DNA of 59,875 nucleotides from contig OMUY01000041.1 of the NCBI GenBank assembly GCA_900314355.1, forward strand, positions 1 through 59,875. The letters are read 5' to 3'. The notes beneath the pieces were generated by a model. That model was not told where the DNA came from and did no database searches. It saw only the letters and a program-made list of their open reading frames with translations. This document shows, one piece after another, positions 25,698 to 35,450 of the stretch. The stretch comes from an uncultured Eubacteriales bacterium (lineage in GTDB: Bacteria > Bacillota > Clostridia > Oscillospirales > Acutalibacteraceae). The position numbers and the translations under genes were made by a program. Each line of letters opens with the position of its first letter. Positions within the stretch are counted from its first letter, which is position 1.

Positions 25698-27962
25698 TTA
25701 AAGTCTCTCGTGGCATGTTCTCGATATTACGTCAAGCTGCTGCTCCCTCGTAAGGTCTATGAATTTTACCGCATATCCGGAAACTCTTATCGTGAAATTT
25801 GCGTATTCTTCCTTCTCAGGATGATTCATCGCGTCTATTAGTTTTTCTCTTCCGAAAATATTTACGTTTAAATGATGAGCTCCCTGAGAGAAATATCCGT
25901 CAAGAACGGAAACGAGATTTTTAACTCTTTCGTCGTCCGAATGTCCGAGAGCGCTCGGATTTATTGTCTGAGTGTTGGAAATTCCGTCAAGAGCGTATTC
26001 GTATGGAAGTTTTGCCGTTGAATTTAATGACGCCAAAAGACCGTTTTTCTCCGCCCCGTAAGCAGGATTCGCGCCGGGAGAAAACGGCTCGAAAGCTTTT
26101 CTTCCGTCAGGCAGCGCGCCGGTGGCTTTGCCGTAAACGACGTTTGACGTGATTGTAAGTATTGACGTGGTGGGCTCTGAATTTCTGTAAGTGTGGTGTT
26201 TTCTTATTTTTGTCATAAATGTTTTCAGAAGTTTTACCGCAATATCGTCGGCTCTGTCGTCATCGTTGCCGTAGCGGGGAAAATCGCCTTCAATTTCATA
26301 ATCCGTCACAAAGCCCGTCTCATCTCTTATCGTTTTGACTTTCGCATATTTTATCGCGCAAAGAGAGTCTACAACATGTGAAAAACCGGCTATTCCCGTT
26401 GCGAATGTTCTTCTGACATCTGTGTCAATCAGAGCCATCTCCGCCGCTTCGTAATAATACTTGTCATGCATATACTGAATAAGATTCAAAGTATTCACGT
26501 AAAGTCCTGCGAGCCAATCCATCATAATGTCGTATTTTTTAACTACTTCATCATAGTTCAAGTATTCCGAAGTAATGGGAGAAAGTTCGGGACCGACCTG
26601 CATATGACTGCCGTCTTTATTTAAAAATTTCTCGTCTTTTCCGCCGTTAATCGCGTAAAGAAGACATTTCGCAAGATTTGCCCTCGCTCCGAAAAACTGC
26701 ATTTCCTTGCCTGTCTGAGTCGCGGAAACACAGCAGCAAATCGAGTAATCGTCGCCCCATACAGGTCTCATCACGTCGTCGTTTTCATACTGAATAGACG
26801 ACGTTTCAACTGATATTTTCGCGGCGTATCTTTTGAAATTTTCTGGCAGTCTTTTAGAATAAAGCACCGTCAGATTCGGTTCGGGAGAGGGACCCATATT
26901 TTCAAGAGTGTGGAGAAAACGGAAATCGTTTTTTGTCACCATGTGTCTTCCGTCCATTCCGAGTCCGGCCATTTCAAGAGTCGCCCATACCGGGTCGCCC
27001 GAGAAAAGCTCGTTGTATGACGGAATCCTCGCGAACTTGACCATTCTGAATTTCATTACAAGGTGGTCTATAAGCTCCTGCGCTTCCTCTTCCGTCAATA
27101 TACAGTGCGCAAGGTCTCTTTGAATATATATGTCAAGGAATGTTGAAATTCTGCCGACGGACATCGCCGCGCCGTTCTGCGTTTTTATTGCCGCAAGGTA
27201 GCCGAAATAAAGCCACTGTACGGCTTCTCTCGCGTTTTTCGCCGGAGCGGAAATATCAAAACCGTAAGTCTCGGCCATTTTTTTCATTTCGCCGAGAGCT
27301 CTTATCTGTTCGGCTATCTCTTCTCTTAAACGTATTACATCGTCCGTCATAACTCCGTCTCCGCAGTTTAAGAGATCTTCTTTTTTCTTTTCGATAAGAA
27401 AATCTACGCCGTATAAAGCCACACGTCTGTAATCGCCGACAATTCTGCCTCTGCCGTATGTGTCGGGAAGACCTGTGATTATATGACAGTGCCTCGCGGT
27501 TCTCATTTCAGGCGTATAGGCGTCAAATACCGCCTGATTGTGAGTTTTGCGGTATTCGTTGAAAATCTTATCATATTTGGGATTTATCTTGTAGCCGTAA
27601 TTCTCTGCCGCCTGCTGCGCCATTTTTATTCCGCCGTAAGGCATAAAAGCCCTTTTGAGAGGCTTGTCCGTTTGAAGTCCCACTACTTTTTCAAGATTTT
27701 TGGTGTCTTCGCTTATATATCCGGGACCGTATGCGTTAATACCGGATACTACCTCTGTCTCGCAGTCTAACACGCCGCCCTTTTTTCTTTCTTCCTTTTG
27801 CAATGCGGAAAGTTTTCCCCATAGTATGTTAGTGCTTTCCGTAGGACAAGCGAGGAAATTTTCGTCCCCGTCGTAAGGCGTGTAGTTGTTTTGTACGAAA
27901 TCTCTGACGTCAATGTCGTCTGTCCATTTGACGCCTTTGAATCCTCTCCATTCTTTCCTCAT
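25698..27962 (-). CDS. pflB: Formate C-acetyltransferase (pyruvate formate-lyase)
   Basis: Converts pyruvate and CoA to acetyl-CoA and formate in anaerobic metabolism. It has 754 residues, typical for PflB. The C-terminal glycyl-radical motif RVSGYAV places the radical on Gly729. The active-site cysteines lie in the run CCC at residues 409-411 ([13 protein letters not shown]). The enzyme is oxygen-sensitive and must be activated by the radical SAM protein encoded immediately upstream, 144 bases away. GGGAGA precedes the ATG, and a terminator follows. Presence of this gene supports a strictly or facultatively anaerobic mixed-acid fermenter. Confidence 0.98.
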   Translation of the reverse strand: MRKEWRGFKGVKWTDDIDVRDFVQNNYTPYDGDENFLACPTESTNILWGKLSALQKEERKKGGVLDCETEVVSGINAYGPGYISEDTKNLEKVVGLQTDKPLKRAFMPYGGIKMAQQAAENYGYKINPKYDKIFNEYRKTHNQAVFDAYTPEMRTARHCHIITGLPDTYGRGRIVGDYRRVALYGVDFLIEKKKEDLLNCGDGVMTDDVIRLREEIAEQIRALGEMKKMAETYGFDISAPAKNAREAVQWLYFGYLAAIKTQNGAAMSVGRISTFLDIYIQRDLAHCILTEEEAQELIDHLVMKFRMVKFARIPSYNELFSGDPVWATLEMAGLGMDGRHMVTKNDFRFLHTLENMGPSPEPNLTVLYSKRLPENFKRYAAKISVETSSIQYENDDVMRPVWGDDYSICCCVSATQTGKEMQFFGARANLAKCLLYAINGGKDEKFLNKDGSHMQVGPELSPITSEYLNYDEVVKKYDIMMDWLAGLYVNTLNLIQYMHDKYYYEAAEMALIDTDVRRTFATGIAGFSHVVDSLCAIKYAKVKTIRDETGFVTDYEIEGDFPRYGNDDDRADDIAVKLLKTFMTKIRKHHTYRNSEPTTSILTITSNVVYGKATGALPDGRKAFEPFSPGANPAYGAEKNGLLASLNSTAKLPYEYALDGISNTQTINPSALGHSDDERVKNLVSVLDGYFSQGAHHLNVNIFGREKLIDAMNHPEKEEYANFTIRVSGYAVKFIDLTREQQLDVISRTCHERL

Positions 27963-28106
27963 TTATTTTTTCTCCCTGATTTATTCGCTTTCTCTGATCG
28001 TTTAATTGTGATTTTTAAAAATGCAAATTCGTCAAAAACACAATATAATGTTTGATCAGCGTCTAAAGTATACTATATTTATTGCTGTTAGTAAAGACTA
28101 AATATT

Positions 28107-28859
28107 TTATAAAGATGAGACGCCGGAAGATAAAATTTTTATTGCATTTTTAACTCTGTCTGAATCGGGAGGCTCAACACCTTTTAGCCTGTATGGAATT
28201 TTCAGTTTTTCATATTCAGGAACTCCTAAAGTGTGATAGGGAAGAACTTCGATTTTTTTGACATTTGAAAGTGATTTTATAAACTCCGCTGTTTTTTTCA
28301 GATATATGTCGTCGTCCGTGATTTTCGGAACTAAAACGTACCTTATCCATATGGGCTTGTCAATCTCGTCAAGATACCTGAAGCATGAGATGATATTGTC
28401 GTTTTTCTTCCCCGTCAGATTTAAATGAATTTCGGGGTCAATATGCTTTATGTCGCATAAAAGCAGATCGGTATAATTCATCAGATTTTTAAATTTTGAA
28501 AAATAAGGTTCTTCTCTTGTAAACGGCTGAAGGCTCGTATCTATGCATGTGTTTACACCGTTTTCCCTGCAGAGCTTGAAAAATTCTGTAAGAAAATCTA
28601 TTTGAAGAAGCGGTTCGCCCCCGGAAACTGTAATTCCGCCGTCATCGCCCCAGTATGAAGAATATTTTTCCGCCTTCTCAAATATCTCCTCCGGAGTGTA
28701 TTCAGAGCCTTTATTTTTGTCCCATGTTTCCGGATTGTGACAGTAAAGACAGCGCATGTCGCAGCCCTGAAGAAACACTACAAATCTGACTCCGGGACCG
28801 TCAACAGCTCCGAATGATTCAAATGAATGAACTTTTGCGGTAATATTTTTGTCGCCCAT
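28107..28859 (-). CDS. pflA: Pyruvate formate-lyase activating enzyme
   Basis: A 250-residue radical SAM enzyme that abstracts a hydrogen from Gly729 of PflB to create the glycyl radical. The [4Fe-4S] cluster motif is CDMRCLYCHNPETW (Cys33, Cys37, Cys40). GGITVSGGEPLLQ provides the SAM-binding GGE element. The gene precedes pflB on the minus strand, the reverse of the common pflB-pflA order. A strong terminator just upstream isolates it from alr, and an AGGAG ribosome binding site lies between that terminator and the ATG. A promoter must therefore lie close to or inside that short interval, or read-through must supply it. Confidence 0.97.
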   Translation of the reverse strand: MGDKNITAKVHSFESFGAVDGPGVRFVVFLQGCDMRCLYCHNPETWDKNKGSEYTPEEIFEKAEKYSSYWGDDGGITVSGGEPLLQIDFLTEFFKLCRENGVNTCIDTSLQPFTREEPYFSKFKNLMNYTDLLLCDIKHIDPEIHLNLTGKKNDNIISCFRYLDEIDKPIWIRYVLVPKITDDDIYLKKTAEFIKSLSNVKKIEVLPYHTLGVPEYEKLKIPYRLKGVEPPDSDRVKNAIKILSSGVSSL

Positions 28860-28872
28860 ATTTTTCTCCTGT

Positions 28873-28906
28873 CAAAAAATTCCGGCTGAAAGAGCCGGAA
28901 AAATTT
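28873..28906 (-). terminator. Terminator of alr
   Basis: Minus-strand perfect stem TTCCGGCT/AGCCGGAA with a five-base loop is followed by six Ts, located immediately after the alr stop and before the pflA ribosome binding site. Confidence 0.85.
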
Positions 28907-30059
28907 ACACCAAATAATTTACCGTTTCCGTTTCTCTGCCGTCCTTTATGTATTTTCTCGGACAGCGTCTTGAAACTCCGCAGATTATCTCATAGTTGAT
29001 AGTATTGCAGATACCGGCTATTTCATCGGGAGAAACAGTGTTTTTCCCGTCAGTGCCGAACAATATTACCTCGTCGTCTACTTTAGCTTCGGGTATACCG
29101 GTTACGTCAACCATTATCTGATCCATACATACTATGCCGACAACAGGCGCGTATTTGCCGTGAATCAATACCCTGCCTTTATTTGAAAGCATTCTCGGAT
29201 AGCCGTCCGCGTATCCGGCGTTGATTGTTGCCACTTTAATATTTTCTTTCGCCGTATATGTAAGTCCGTAGGATATTCCTTCTCCTTTTTTTACCGTTTT
29301 AATAAGCGTAATATGACTTTTTAACGTCATAGCAGGTCTGATATTCAATTTGCTTTTGTCCATAGCGTCCGACGGCCATAAGCCGTATAGAAGTATTCCC
29401 ATCCTTACCATATCGTAGTGCTCGCTGTACTTTGTTATGGCGGCGGAGTTGCATATGTGCTTTATTCCCAAGTCTACGCCCTTTTTTTCGCACAAATCGC
29501 AAAAGAAATCAAACAAATTTTTCTGATGAGAAGAAAATTTATCGTTTTCTGTATCGGCGCATGCGTAGTGAGAGAAAACGCCCTCAATTTTTACGAAGGG
29601 AAGTTTTGAAATTTCTTTTACGTCGTCTGCCGATTTTTCATCCGGATAGAAACCTATTCTCTTCATTCCGGTGTCGACGGCGATATGAATCTTCGCTTTT
29701 ATTCCTGTTTCCTTCGCCTTCTCATTCATTTTTTTTGCGTCCGTAAGGGAAAATACCGCCATTGAGACGCCGGCTTTTATCATCTTTTTCATATTGCTTT
29801 CATGTGTATATGAAAGCATGATAATGTTGTCTTTTATTCCGGCGTTTCTCAATTCGCACGCTTCGTCGGCTGTTGCGACCGCGAAAAAATCAACCTTTCC
29901 AGACAGAAATTTACCGACAGCCACAGCGCCGTGACCGTAACCGTCGGCTTTGATTACGGCGCATGTTTTGGCGTTTCCGGAATATTTTTTCAACTCGGAA
30001 AGATTATGTTCAATATTATCTAAATTTATTTGAGCGTATGTTCTTAAATATTCGTTCAA
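28905..30059 (-). CDS. alr: Alanine racemase
   Basis: PLP-dependent interconversion of L- and D-alanine for peptidoglycan synthesis. The N-terminal PLP-binding lysine is in CAVIKADGYGHGA. The MVRMGILLYGLWPS segment and the second-domain INAGYADGYPR are standard. Length is about 384 residues from the TTG at 30059, which is preceded by AAGAAG at eight bases and gives the family-like N-terminus NEYLRTYAQINLDNI. The frame extends to another TTG at 30098 (397 residues) and includes a GTG at 30065, so the start is uncertain. It is followed by a terminator and appears to be a single-gene unit. Confidence 0.95.
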   Translation of the reverse strand: MNEYLRTYAQINLDNIEHNLSELKKYSGNAKTCAVIKADGYGHGAVAVGKFLSGKVDFFAVATADEACELRNAGIKDNIIMLSYTHESNMKKMIKAGVSMAVFSLTDAKKMNEKAKETGIKAKIHIAVDTGMKRIGFYPDEKSADDVKEISKLPFVKIEGVFSHYACADTENDKFSSHQKNLFDFFCDLCEKKGVDLGIKHICNSAAITKYSEHYDMVRMGILLYGLWPSDAMDKSKLNIRPAMTLKSHITLIKTVKKGEGISYGLTYTAKENIKVATINAGYADGYPRMLSNKGRVLIHGKYAPVVGIVCMDQIMVDVTGIPEAKVDDEVILFGTDGKNTVSPDEIAGICNTINYEIICGVSRRCPRKYIKDGRETETVNYLV

Positions 30060-30284
30060 AATTTTCACTTCTTTGAAATTATTGTGATGCGGTTTCAATA
30101 TTATATGGCCGCGAAAAGCCTTTATATAACAGAAATTGCATGAAATACTACTCTGTACAAAATAATATTATAATTGTTTTTGCCTCGATTGTAAAGATTA
30201 TATAAAATAGAATTAATGAAAATTATTTTAGTAATTTTTATAAAAACTTGGCTGAATTTTGGAAGAAAAAAAATAATATATCCT

Positions 30285-30325
30285 AAAAATAATAATTCGG
30301 CGGAAAAATACCGCCGAATTAATTA
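30285..30325 (-). terminator. Terminator of the double phosphoesterase gene
   Basis: A perfect 10-base stem, AATTCGGCGG (30294-30303) and CCGCCGAATT (30311-30320), is followed on the minus strand by a T-rich tract. The rest of 30060-30284 upstream of alr shows no gene. Confidence 0.8.
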
Positions 30326-30346
30326 TTATTAAGAATTATTCTTGGA

Positions 30347-33300
30347 TTATGATCCGATGCTTACGAAACGTGACAAGAGATTTTTCAATACTTTGAATAC
30401 TCTCTTGAGAGTGTTGAAGAACTTTTCGATTTTTAAAACAAACGCCGATTTCATCTTGTGTTCCGATGCTTTTACATCGTCTGCGTCACCGGCATAGCTT
30501 TCGCTTGATTCGATATTGTCGTTTTTTGTTATAGCGAAATTATCAGCAAGCTCTGTATTGCCGTCGGAATCTACAAAGTACGCGTCGGCGTAAAGCGTAT
30601 CGCCCGTAATCTGAACGGATGTAAACATAGGCTTCGCCGCAAGTCCGTATTTTTCCGCTCTCGGGAAGTATTCATCGGTTTCGGAAGCGTCAACTGCGTT
30701 ATAGACCTTGACGCCCGACGTACCGGAGATTAAATACGTAGTTCCCTTAGGACTTACGTCCGCGATATAAGTTTCGCCGTTGTGATTTAATTTGACTCTC
30801 TTTGAATCTACGACACTGTTTGAATCAATACTGTATGTTCTCATATATACATGGTCGTGACCTTCAAGAACCAGGTCTATTCCGAGTTCCGGCATAAGTT
30901 TGCCGAGCTGCGTCCTCATGGCTTTTACATCCTTGTCCTTAAAATGAGAACCGTTGGAATAAACAGCCTTGTGAGTTGCGACTATGTGCCATTCGGCGTC
31001 TGATGAGCCGGCGATATCTTTTTTCAGCCATTCTATCTGTTTGTCCGAAAGAGTGGAATCGGAATTTAAGTCGTTCGCATTCAGAACTGAAACATGTACG
31101 TTGTTGTAGTCAAACGAATAGTAGACGCCGGATTTAGTATCCTGTTCCGGAACGTTCGGAAGGTCAAAATAACTTACTGTAGCGTATTTGCCGAAATTTT
31201 CATGGTTTCCGGATACTGGCATCAGATAAGTTTTTGTAAGATTATTCGCGCCGGAATCAAACATATTGTGCCATAAAGTTTCGTTTCCGCCGTTGTCAAC
31301 AAGGTCGCCTGTGTTCAAAACGAATTTTGCATCGGGATAAAGCTTAAACGCCGCCGAAAGAACGTTTTTCCATGTCCTGTCGTACTGCTCTCTGTTTCCC
31401 GACTGCGGATCAGACATATGGAAAAATGTAACGGAGTCGGAATTGTCGGCTGTTTCTGTTTCGCATGTTTCCGACCACCAGCCCTTCGACTCGTCGCCGA
31501 CTCTGTAAAGATATTTCTCACCCGATTTGAGATTCGAAAGCTTTATCGTATGTCTTGTGAGATAGACGTTGTCGTTGAAAAATCCGATAACCGAAAAATC
31601 TATTCCGGGAGCCTGATATGTCACCTGCTCGGACGATGCGCTTACGGTAACCGAAGATGTATCGGCATTTGAAACGCCTTTAAAAGATGAATAATCATCA
31701 GCGGGATAAATTTCTATATCCGTTCCCGTAACAGTCGATTTCGTAAACCATGTGACAGTAGCTTCCGATGAAGCGTCTTCGCCAATTGTCTCGTTAATCA
31801 TGGAGGGAAGTCTGTAATTTTCCTTTGTGGCCTCGGGCGTTTCGTAGGCGGATGTATAAGTTGCAAATCTGTCGCCTTTTACCTTAGGATTCGAGTCGTT
31901 GATAAAATCGTCAATATCTGTATAAAGTTCGTTCGCAATCTGTTCCCACTGAGAATCAGTCATATATTTAGATATGAACAGCTTGTCGGCAAGATCCCAG
32001 AGAGATGTGTAATCTACAGCTTTCAGGCTGAAGAAAGTATCTACAAGATTTAAGTAAGACGTGTCGTCTTTTAAAATCTTTTTCTCTATGTATTTCAGAT
32101 TTTTCGCGACTATCTTTCCGCCGGTTGTTCCACTGTCGGCAAGTGATTCAAGCCTTACGTCAAGTCTCGCAAGTATGTCGTCTCTTAAAATGTCGTTGTA
32201 AACTATATCAAGAAGGAAATTGATAAGTCTTTTTGAAAGATCTCCGTTTTTGAAATTGTCAAGTACATCCTTTTCAAAGGCGTCATTTTCATCTGTTTCA
32301 TCGCCCAGAGTCCAGTTCAAAACGGCGCAGAGCGCGAAATCTCCGAGTGTTCCTCCTCTTGTCTTTGAACCTATTCCGTATGTGTCGTAATATTTGTCGC
32401 AGGGAATATCCGAAAGTTTAAAAGTCATGACTTTTTCGATTATCGGATAAAGAAGGTTCATCGTCGCCTGCGGATTGTCTATATACTGCTCGTCAACCTG
32501 ATTTAAAAGATCCTGCACAAACCAGTTTATGTTGTCGAGAGTAAAAAGATTGATATTGCCGATTTTTATTCCGTCGCCAATGTAAGGGCCTACGTATTTT
32601 TTGATGTATGAAGACAAGTCTATGTTGTGGTTGATAAGGAATTGATTTATTCCGCCTTCATCTTTTATTTTCTGAAGAAAATCCTTTAAGTAAGAATCGA
32701 CAAGAGTATTAATAAACCTCGTCATGTCAGGTCTGCCGTCCGGCGAATTGTTTCCTCCGTAGTTAATACCGAATGACGCGTATTTGAACGGACGGGCATA
32801 CGTTATGCCGTCGTCGACTATCGGGTGGGCGTAATCACAGTCGCCGAGAGAATAATCCATTGTCGCAACTCCTGTAGATGCGTTTCTCGTCGCCTTGAAC
32901 TCTCTGAATTCGTTCGGAAAACCTATCATGGAGCCTATCTCGCAGTCGTAGAGAACAGAACCGTTGTCGGCGGTGATTTTATTGATATCGTTTGAATGTT
33001 GATGACCCGTAAAAGTGAAATGAATGTTGTGCTCGGCGAAGTTTTCCGCGATAAGATCATAATCCTCAACCGTAAACGCCCATGTAACAGTATGCTCCAA
33101 CTTCATGTGGGAGTTGATATTGTGATGCATCATAAGCATTACTTCCTGACCTTCTGCCTCGGCTTTGTCAGCCTCGTCGTCTATCCATTTCAAAAGGTCA
33201 TCCGTAATCATTCCGTCGGTCTTGTGCTCGCCCGATTCGTATTCGCAAGAGTCAACGCAGATAAGGTAGAAATTGCCTGCGAGGTCTACCGTGTAGGAAA

Positions 33301-33871
33301 GACCTCCTTGAATGGTTCCCTCTGGAGGGGTATAGAAGTCGTCGGCTATGTCGTAGCCTAAATCGGCGTAAATATTTCTGAAATCCTCGGGAGTGGTCAT
33401 CTTAGCGGAAACTTTTGTCCCCGACGAGAAATCGCAGGCGTCGGAGTTGTTTATATCGTGGTTGCCGTTTATGACTATTACCTGAATGCCCGTATTTTTT
33501 TCAAAATTTTCAAGCTTTTCGGCAAGTTCCTTGTGCCCCTGATATTCTCCGTCTTTTGTGAGGTCGCCTGAAATAAGAAGATACTTGGTATCAAGTCCCT
33601 CGTTTGATTTGAGGGCGATAGAATCAAGAGCGGCGTCTGTTATGGCTTCAGACTGCTCAAATTCCTTCGATTTAGATGTGCAGAAATCTTTCCATTCCTC
33701 ACTGTCGCCGCCCGTCAATGATTTCGGATAAAAATGAACGTCCGACATTCCGGCGAAATTCAGCTCGTTTGGATTTTCGTCATCTGCTCCGGCGAATAAA
33801 ATAAGCGAAACCGATGAAAAAACAAGCAGAACAGAAAGTAATAACGATAAAACTTTTTTTGATGTTTTCAT
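30347..33871 (-). CDS. Secreted protein with two metallophosphoesterase modules
   Basis: An exported protein of about 1174 residues. A signal peptide (VLSLLLSVLLVFSSVSLIL, cleaved near FAGA) precedes a first calcineurin-like phosphoesterase (about 40-310) with AGMSDVHFYP, SGDLTKDGE, INGNHDIN, MMHHN and FTGHQHS. A helical middle region (about 340-670) follows. Then comes a purple-acid-phosphatase N-terminal fibronectin-like domain (about 680-800). The second phosphoesterase (about 815-1040) has FFHMSDPQSG, NTGDLVDNG, SGNHENFG, THKAVYS and LEGHDHVYMRTY. The C-terminus is a basic/aromatic amphipathic helix (FFNTLKRVFKVLKNLLSRF). Substrates are unknown; nucleotides, phytate-like or glycerophospho compounds are possible. 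ATG 33871 follows GAGAGG, whereas a frame extending to 33946 lacks signal-peptide logic. Confidence 0.9.
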   Translation of the reverse strand: MKTSKKVLSLLLSVLLVFSSVSLILFAGADDENPNELNFAGMSDVHFYPKSLTGGDSEEWKDFCTSKSKEFEQSEAITDAALDSIALKSNEGLDTKYLLISGDLTKDGEYQGHKELAEKLENFEKNTGIQVIVINGNHDINNSDACDFSSGTKVSAKMTTPEDFRNIYADLGYDIADDFYTPPEGTIQGGLSYTVDLAGNFYLICVDSCEYESGEHKTDGMITDDLLKWIDDEADKAEAEGQEVMLMMHHNINSHMKLEHTVTWAFTVEDYDLIAENFAEHNIHFTFTGHQHSNDINKITADNGSVLYDCEIGSMIGFPNEFREFKATRNASTGVATMDYSLGDCDYAHPIVDDGITYARPFKYASFGINYGGNNSPDGRPDMTRFINTLVDSYLKDFLQKIKDEGGINQFLINHNIDLSSYIKKYVGPYIGDGIKIGNINLFTLDNINWFVQDLLNQVDEQYIDNPQATMNLLYPIIEKVMTFKLSDIPCDKYYDTYGIGSKTRGGTLGDFALCAVLNWTLGDETDENDAFEKDVLDNFKNGDLSKRLINFLLDIVYNDILRDDILARLDVRLESLADSGTTGGKIVAKNLKYIEKKILKDDTSYLNLVDTFFSLKAVDYTSLWDLADKLFISKYMTDSQWEQIANELYTDIDDFINDSNPKVKGDRFATYTSAYETPEATKENYRLPSMINETIGEDASSEATVTWFTKSTVTGTDIEIYPADDYSSFKGVSNADTSSVTVSASSEQVTYQAPGIDFSVIGFFNDNVYLTRHTIKLSNLKSGEKYLYRVGDESKGWWSETCETETADNSDSVTFFHMSDPQSGNREQYDRTWKNVLSAAFKLYPDAKFVLNTGDLVDNGGNETLWHNMFDSGANNLTKTYLMPVSGNHENFGKYATVSYFDLPNVPEQDTKSGVYYSFDYNNVHVSVLNANDLNSDSTLSDKQIEWLKKDIAGSSDAEWHIVATHKAVYSNGSHFKDKDVKAMRTQLGKLMPELGIDLVLEGHDHVYMRTYSIDSNSVVDSKRVKLNHNGETYIADVSPKGTTYLISGTSGVKVYNAVDASETDEYFPRAEKYGLAAKPMFTSVQITGDTLYADAYFVDSDGNTELADNFAITKNDNIESSESYAGDADDVKASEHKMKSAFVLKIEKFFNTLKRVFKVLKNLLSRFVSIGS

Positions 33872-34035
33872 GTCATGAAACCTCTCATCAATAAATTCCT
33901 TGACAAAGGCGTTTAAAGTCTTTGTCTTTTGCATAAAAATTGTCAATAAACTATGACTGTTTTTTTATATTATAAATATTATATTTAATTTTATTATTTT
34001 TAATTGTAAAAATAGACAAATTAAAAATAATTTTT

Positions 34036-34072
34036 TAATAAAAATCGCTCCGACTGTAACAATCGGAGCGCG
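34036..34072 (-). terminator. Terminator of the lysozyme gene and upstream operon
   Basis: Perfect 8-base stem CGCTCCGA/TCGGAGCG (34046-34053 and 34063-34070) is followed on the minus strand by ATTTTTATT. Confidence 0.8.
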
Positions 34073-34100
34073 TATAAAGTGTTTATTAACCTTAATCATG

Positions 34101-35423
34101 TTAATAATCAAAATCGAAGTTATATGTTTTATTGAACCTGTCAATATAAAATTCCAAATCTTCTAACTTTGCGCAAATTCTCAGAAGAATTCTCGCGTCA
34201 AGAGCGTTGACCGAACCGTTTGAATCGATGTCGGCGTATTTCTCCGCATCTTTATTTAATTCTGAAAGCTTTGCGGAAAATCTGAGAATAAGTCTTGCGT
34301 CTTCCGCCGATAATTTTCCGTTTCCGTCCACGTCTCCGAAAGAATATTTTTCTTTGTCGACATTTTTTGTCATGCTTTCAGTCTCTGATTTTTCTGTCTC
34401 CTCGGCAGTAGTATCGGTCTCATGTGCGGCGGTCGTTTTCTCGGAAGCAGTCTCCGTCTCCGTCGGATTATCCGAGCCTTTTCCGTTAAGTCCGTTGTCG
34501 GATATATATTTCGGATAATCAAAATAACATATGTTCAAATCGAGATATTCTGAATCCTGAACGCCGTCAATTTCCGCTTTATCTGTTATCTGCGCCATAT
34601 CGTATCTTCCGGAATATCCCGTATACCCTCTGTAATCCGCTACCCAAAGTGTCGAGCCGTCCAATGTTTCGTCATCCAGGTAATCGTTCGCCCATGAAGA
34701 CGACGTATAAACGCCCGGATAATATCCTCTCTTCTTTAAAATATCCAAAGCTTTGCCAGTTGCGTTTCTAATGACGCTTCCGCCTTTTTTCATAAGATAA
34801 GTAGATTCGGTGTCAAGGAAAACCGGCATATCCGGTTTGAAACCGTATTTCTCTAAAGTGTCGGCGATGTAATTTGCGGATTTTTCCGCTTCAGACTGAT
34901 TTACGGCGCTGAAATAAAAGTAAACGCCTACGTGAAAGCCCGCGTTGACTGCGTCAGTATAATTTTCGACGAATTTGCTGTCGATGTAAATTGTTCTGTC
35001 GTTTGCGTAATAAACGCCGGCCATTCTTACGATGACGCCGTAAACTCCGCAGTATTTGAGCTTGTCCCAGTCAATATCGCCATTCCATTTAGATACGTCT
35101 ACAACTGTTTGTTTTGTGTCGTATTTACTGCCGAGAGTATTATGCGTGTCAGAATATTTCATCAGATAATTTGACGAAACATATCCTTCTTTCCCGTTGT
35201 ATTCGGTTTGCGCCCATCCGTTTTCAATATCGGAAACATATAGGGGAGTGCCGAAAGGTATGTACTCCATAACGCCGCTTGACGTAGTCGGCGCTTCTCT
35301 TAAATTCAGATAAGACGCCTTTGAAACTACATAGTTGGTGTTTCTGGAGGCAGATATGGAAAATATGGATAAACAGGAAAAGGATATTGCAAAACTTAGC
35401 AGCAGAGTTATGATTTTTTTCAT
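34101..35423 (-). CDS. Secreted SH3b-GH25 lysozyme with C-terminal dockerin
   Basis: A 440-residue exported muramidase. Residues 1-25 are a signal peptide. A bacterial SH3 domain (about 31-88, starting YVVSKASYLNLREAP) follows. The GH25 catalytic domain (about 105-305) has VVDVSKWNGDIDW, VFLDTES and LWVADYRGYTG, which carry the expected Asp/Glu active-site residues. A Thr/Glu/Ser-rich linker precedes a type I dockerin (362-425) with two calcium-binding repeats, FGDVDGNGKLSAEDARLILR and YADIDSNGSVNALDARILL. The dockerin predicts docking onto a cohesin-bearing scaffold, as in cellulosome-producing ruminococci, but no cohesin is encoded here. It sits 27 bases downstream of ispG with a GGAGAC ribosome binding site, so it is probably transcribed with the envelope operon. 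Role: cell-wall turnover or lysis of competitors. Confidence 0.93.
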   Translation of the reverse strand: MKKIITLLLSFAISFSCLSIFSISASRNTNYVVSKASYLNLREAPTTSSGVMEYIPFGTPLYVSDIENGWAQTEYNGKEGYVSSNYLMKYSDTHNTLGSKYDTKQTVVDVSKWNGDIDWDKLKYCGVYGVIVRMAGVYYANDRTIYIDSKFVENYTDAVNAGFHVGVYFYFSAVNQSEAEKSANYIADTLEKYGFKPDMPVFLDTESTYLMKKGGSVIRNATGKALDILKKRGYYPGVYTSSSWANDYLDDETLDGSTLWVADYRGYTGYSGRYDMAQITDKAEIDGVQDSEYLDLNICYFDYPKYISDNGLNGKGSDNPTETETASEKTTAAHETDTTAEETEKSETESMTKNVDKEKYSFGDVDGNGKLSAEDARLILRFSAKLSELNKDAEKYADIDSNGSVNALDARILLRICAKLEDLEFYIDRFNKTYNFDFDY

Positions 35424-35450
35424 TTGTTCGTCTCCGAAAAATGGGAATTT

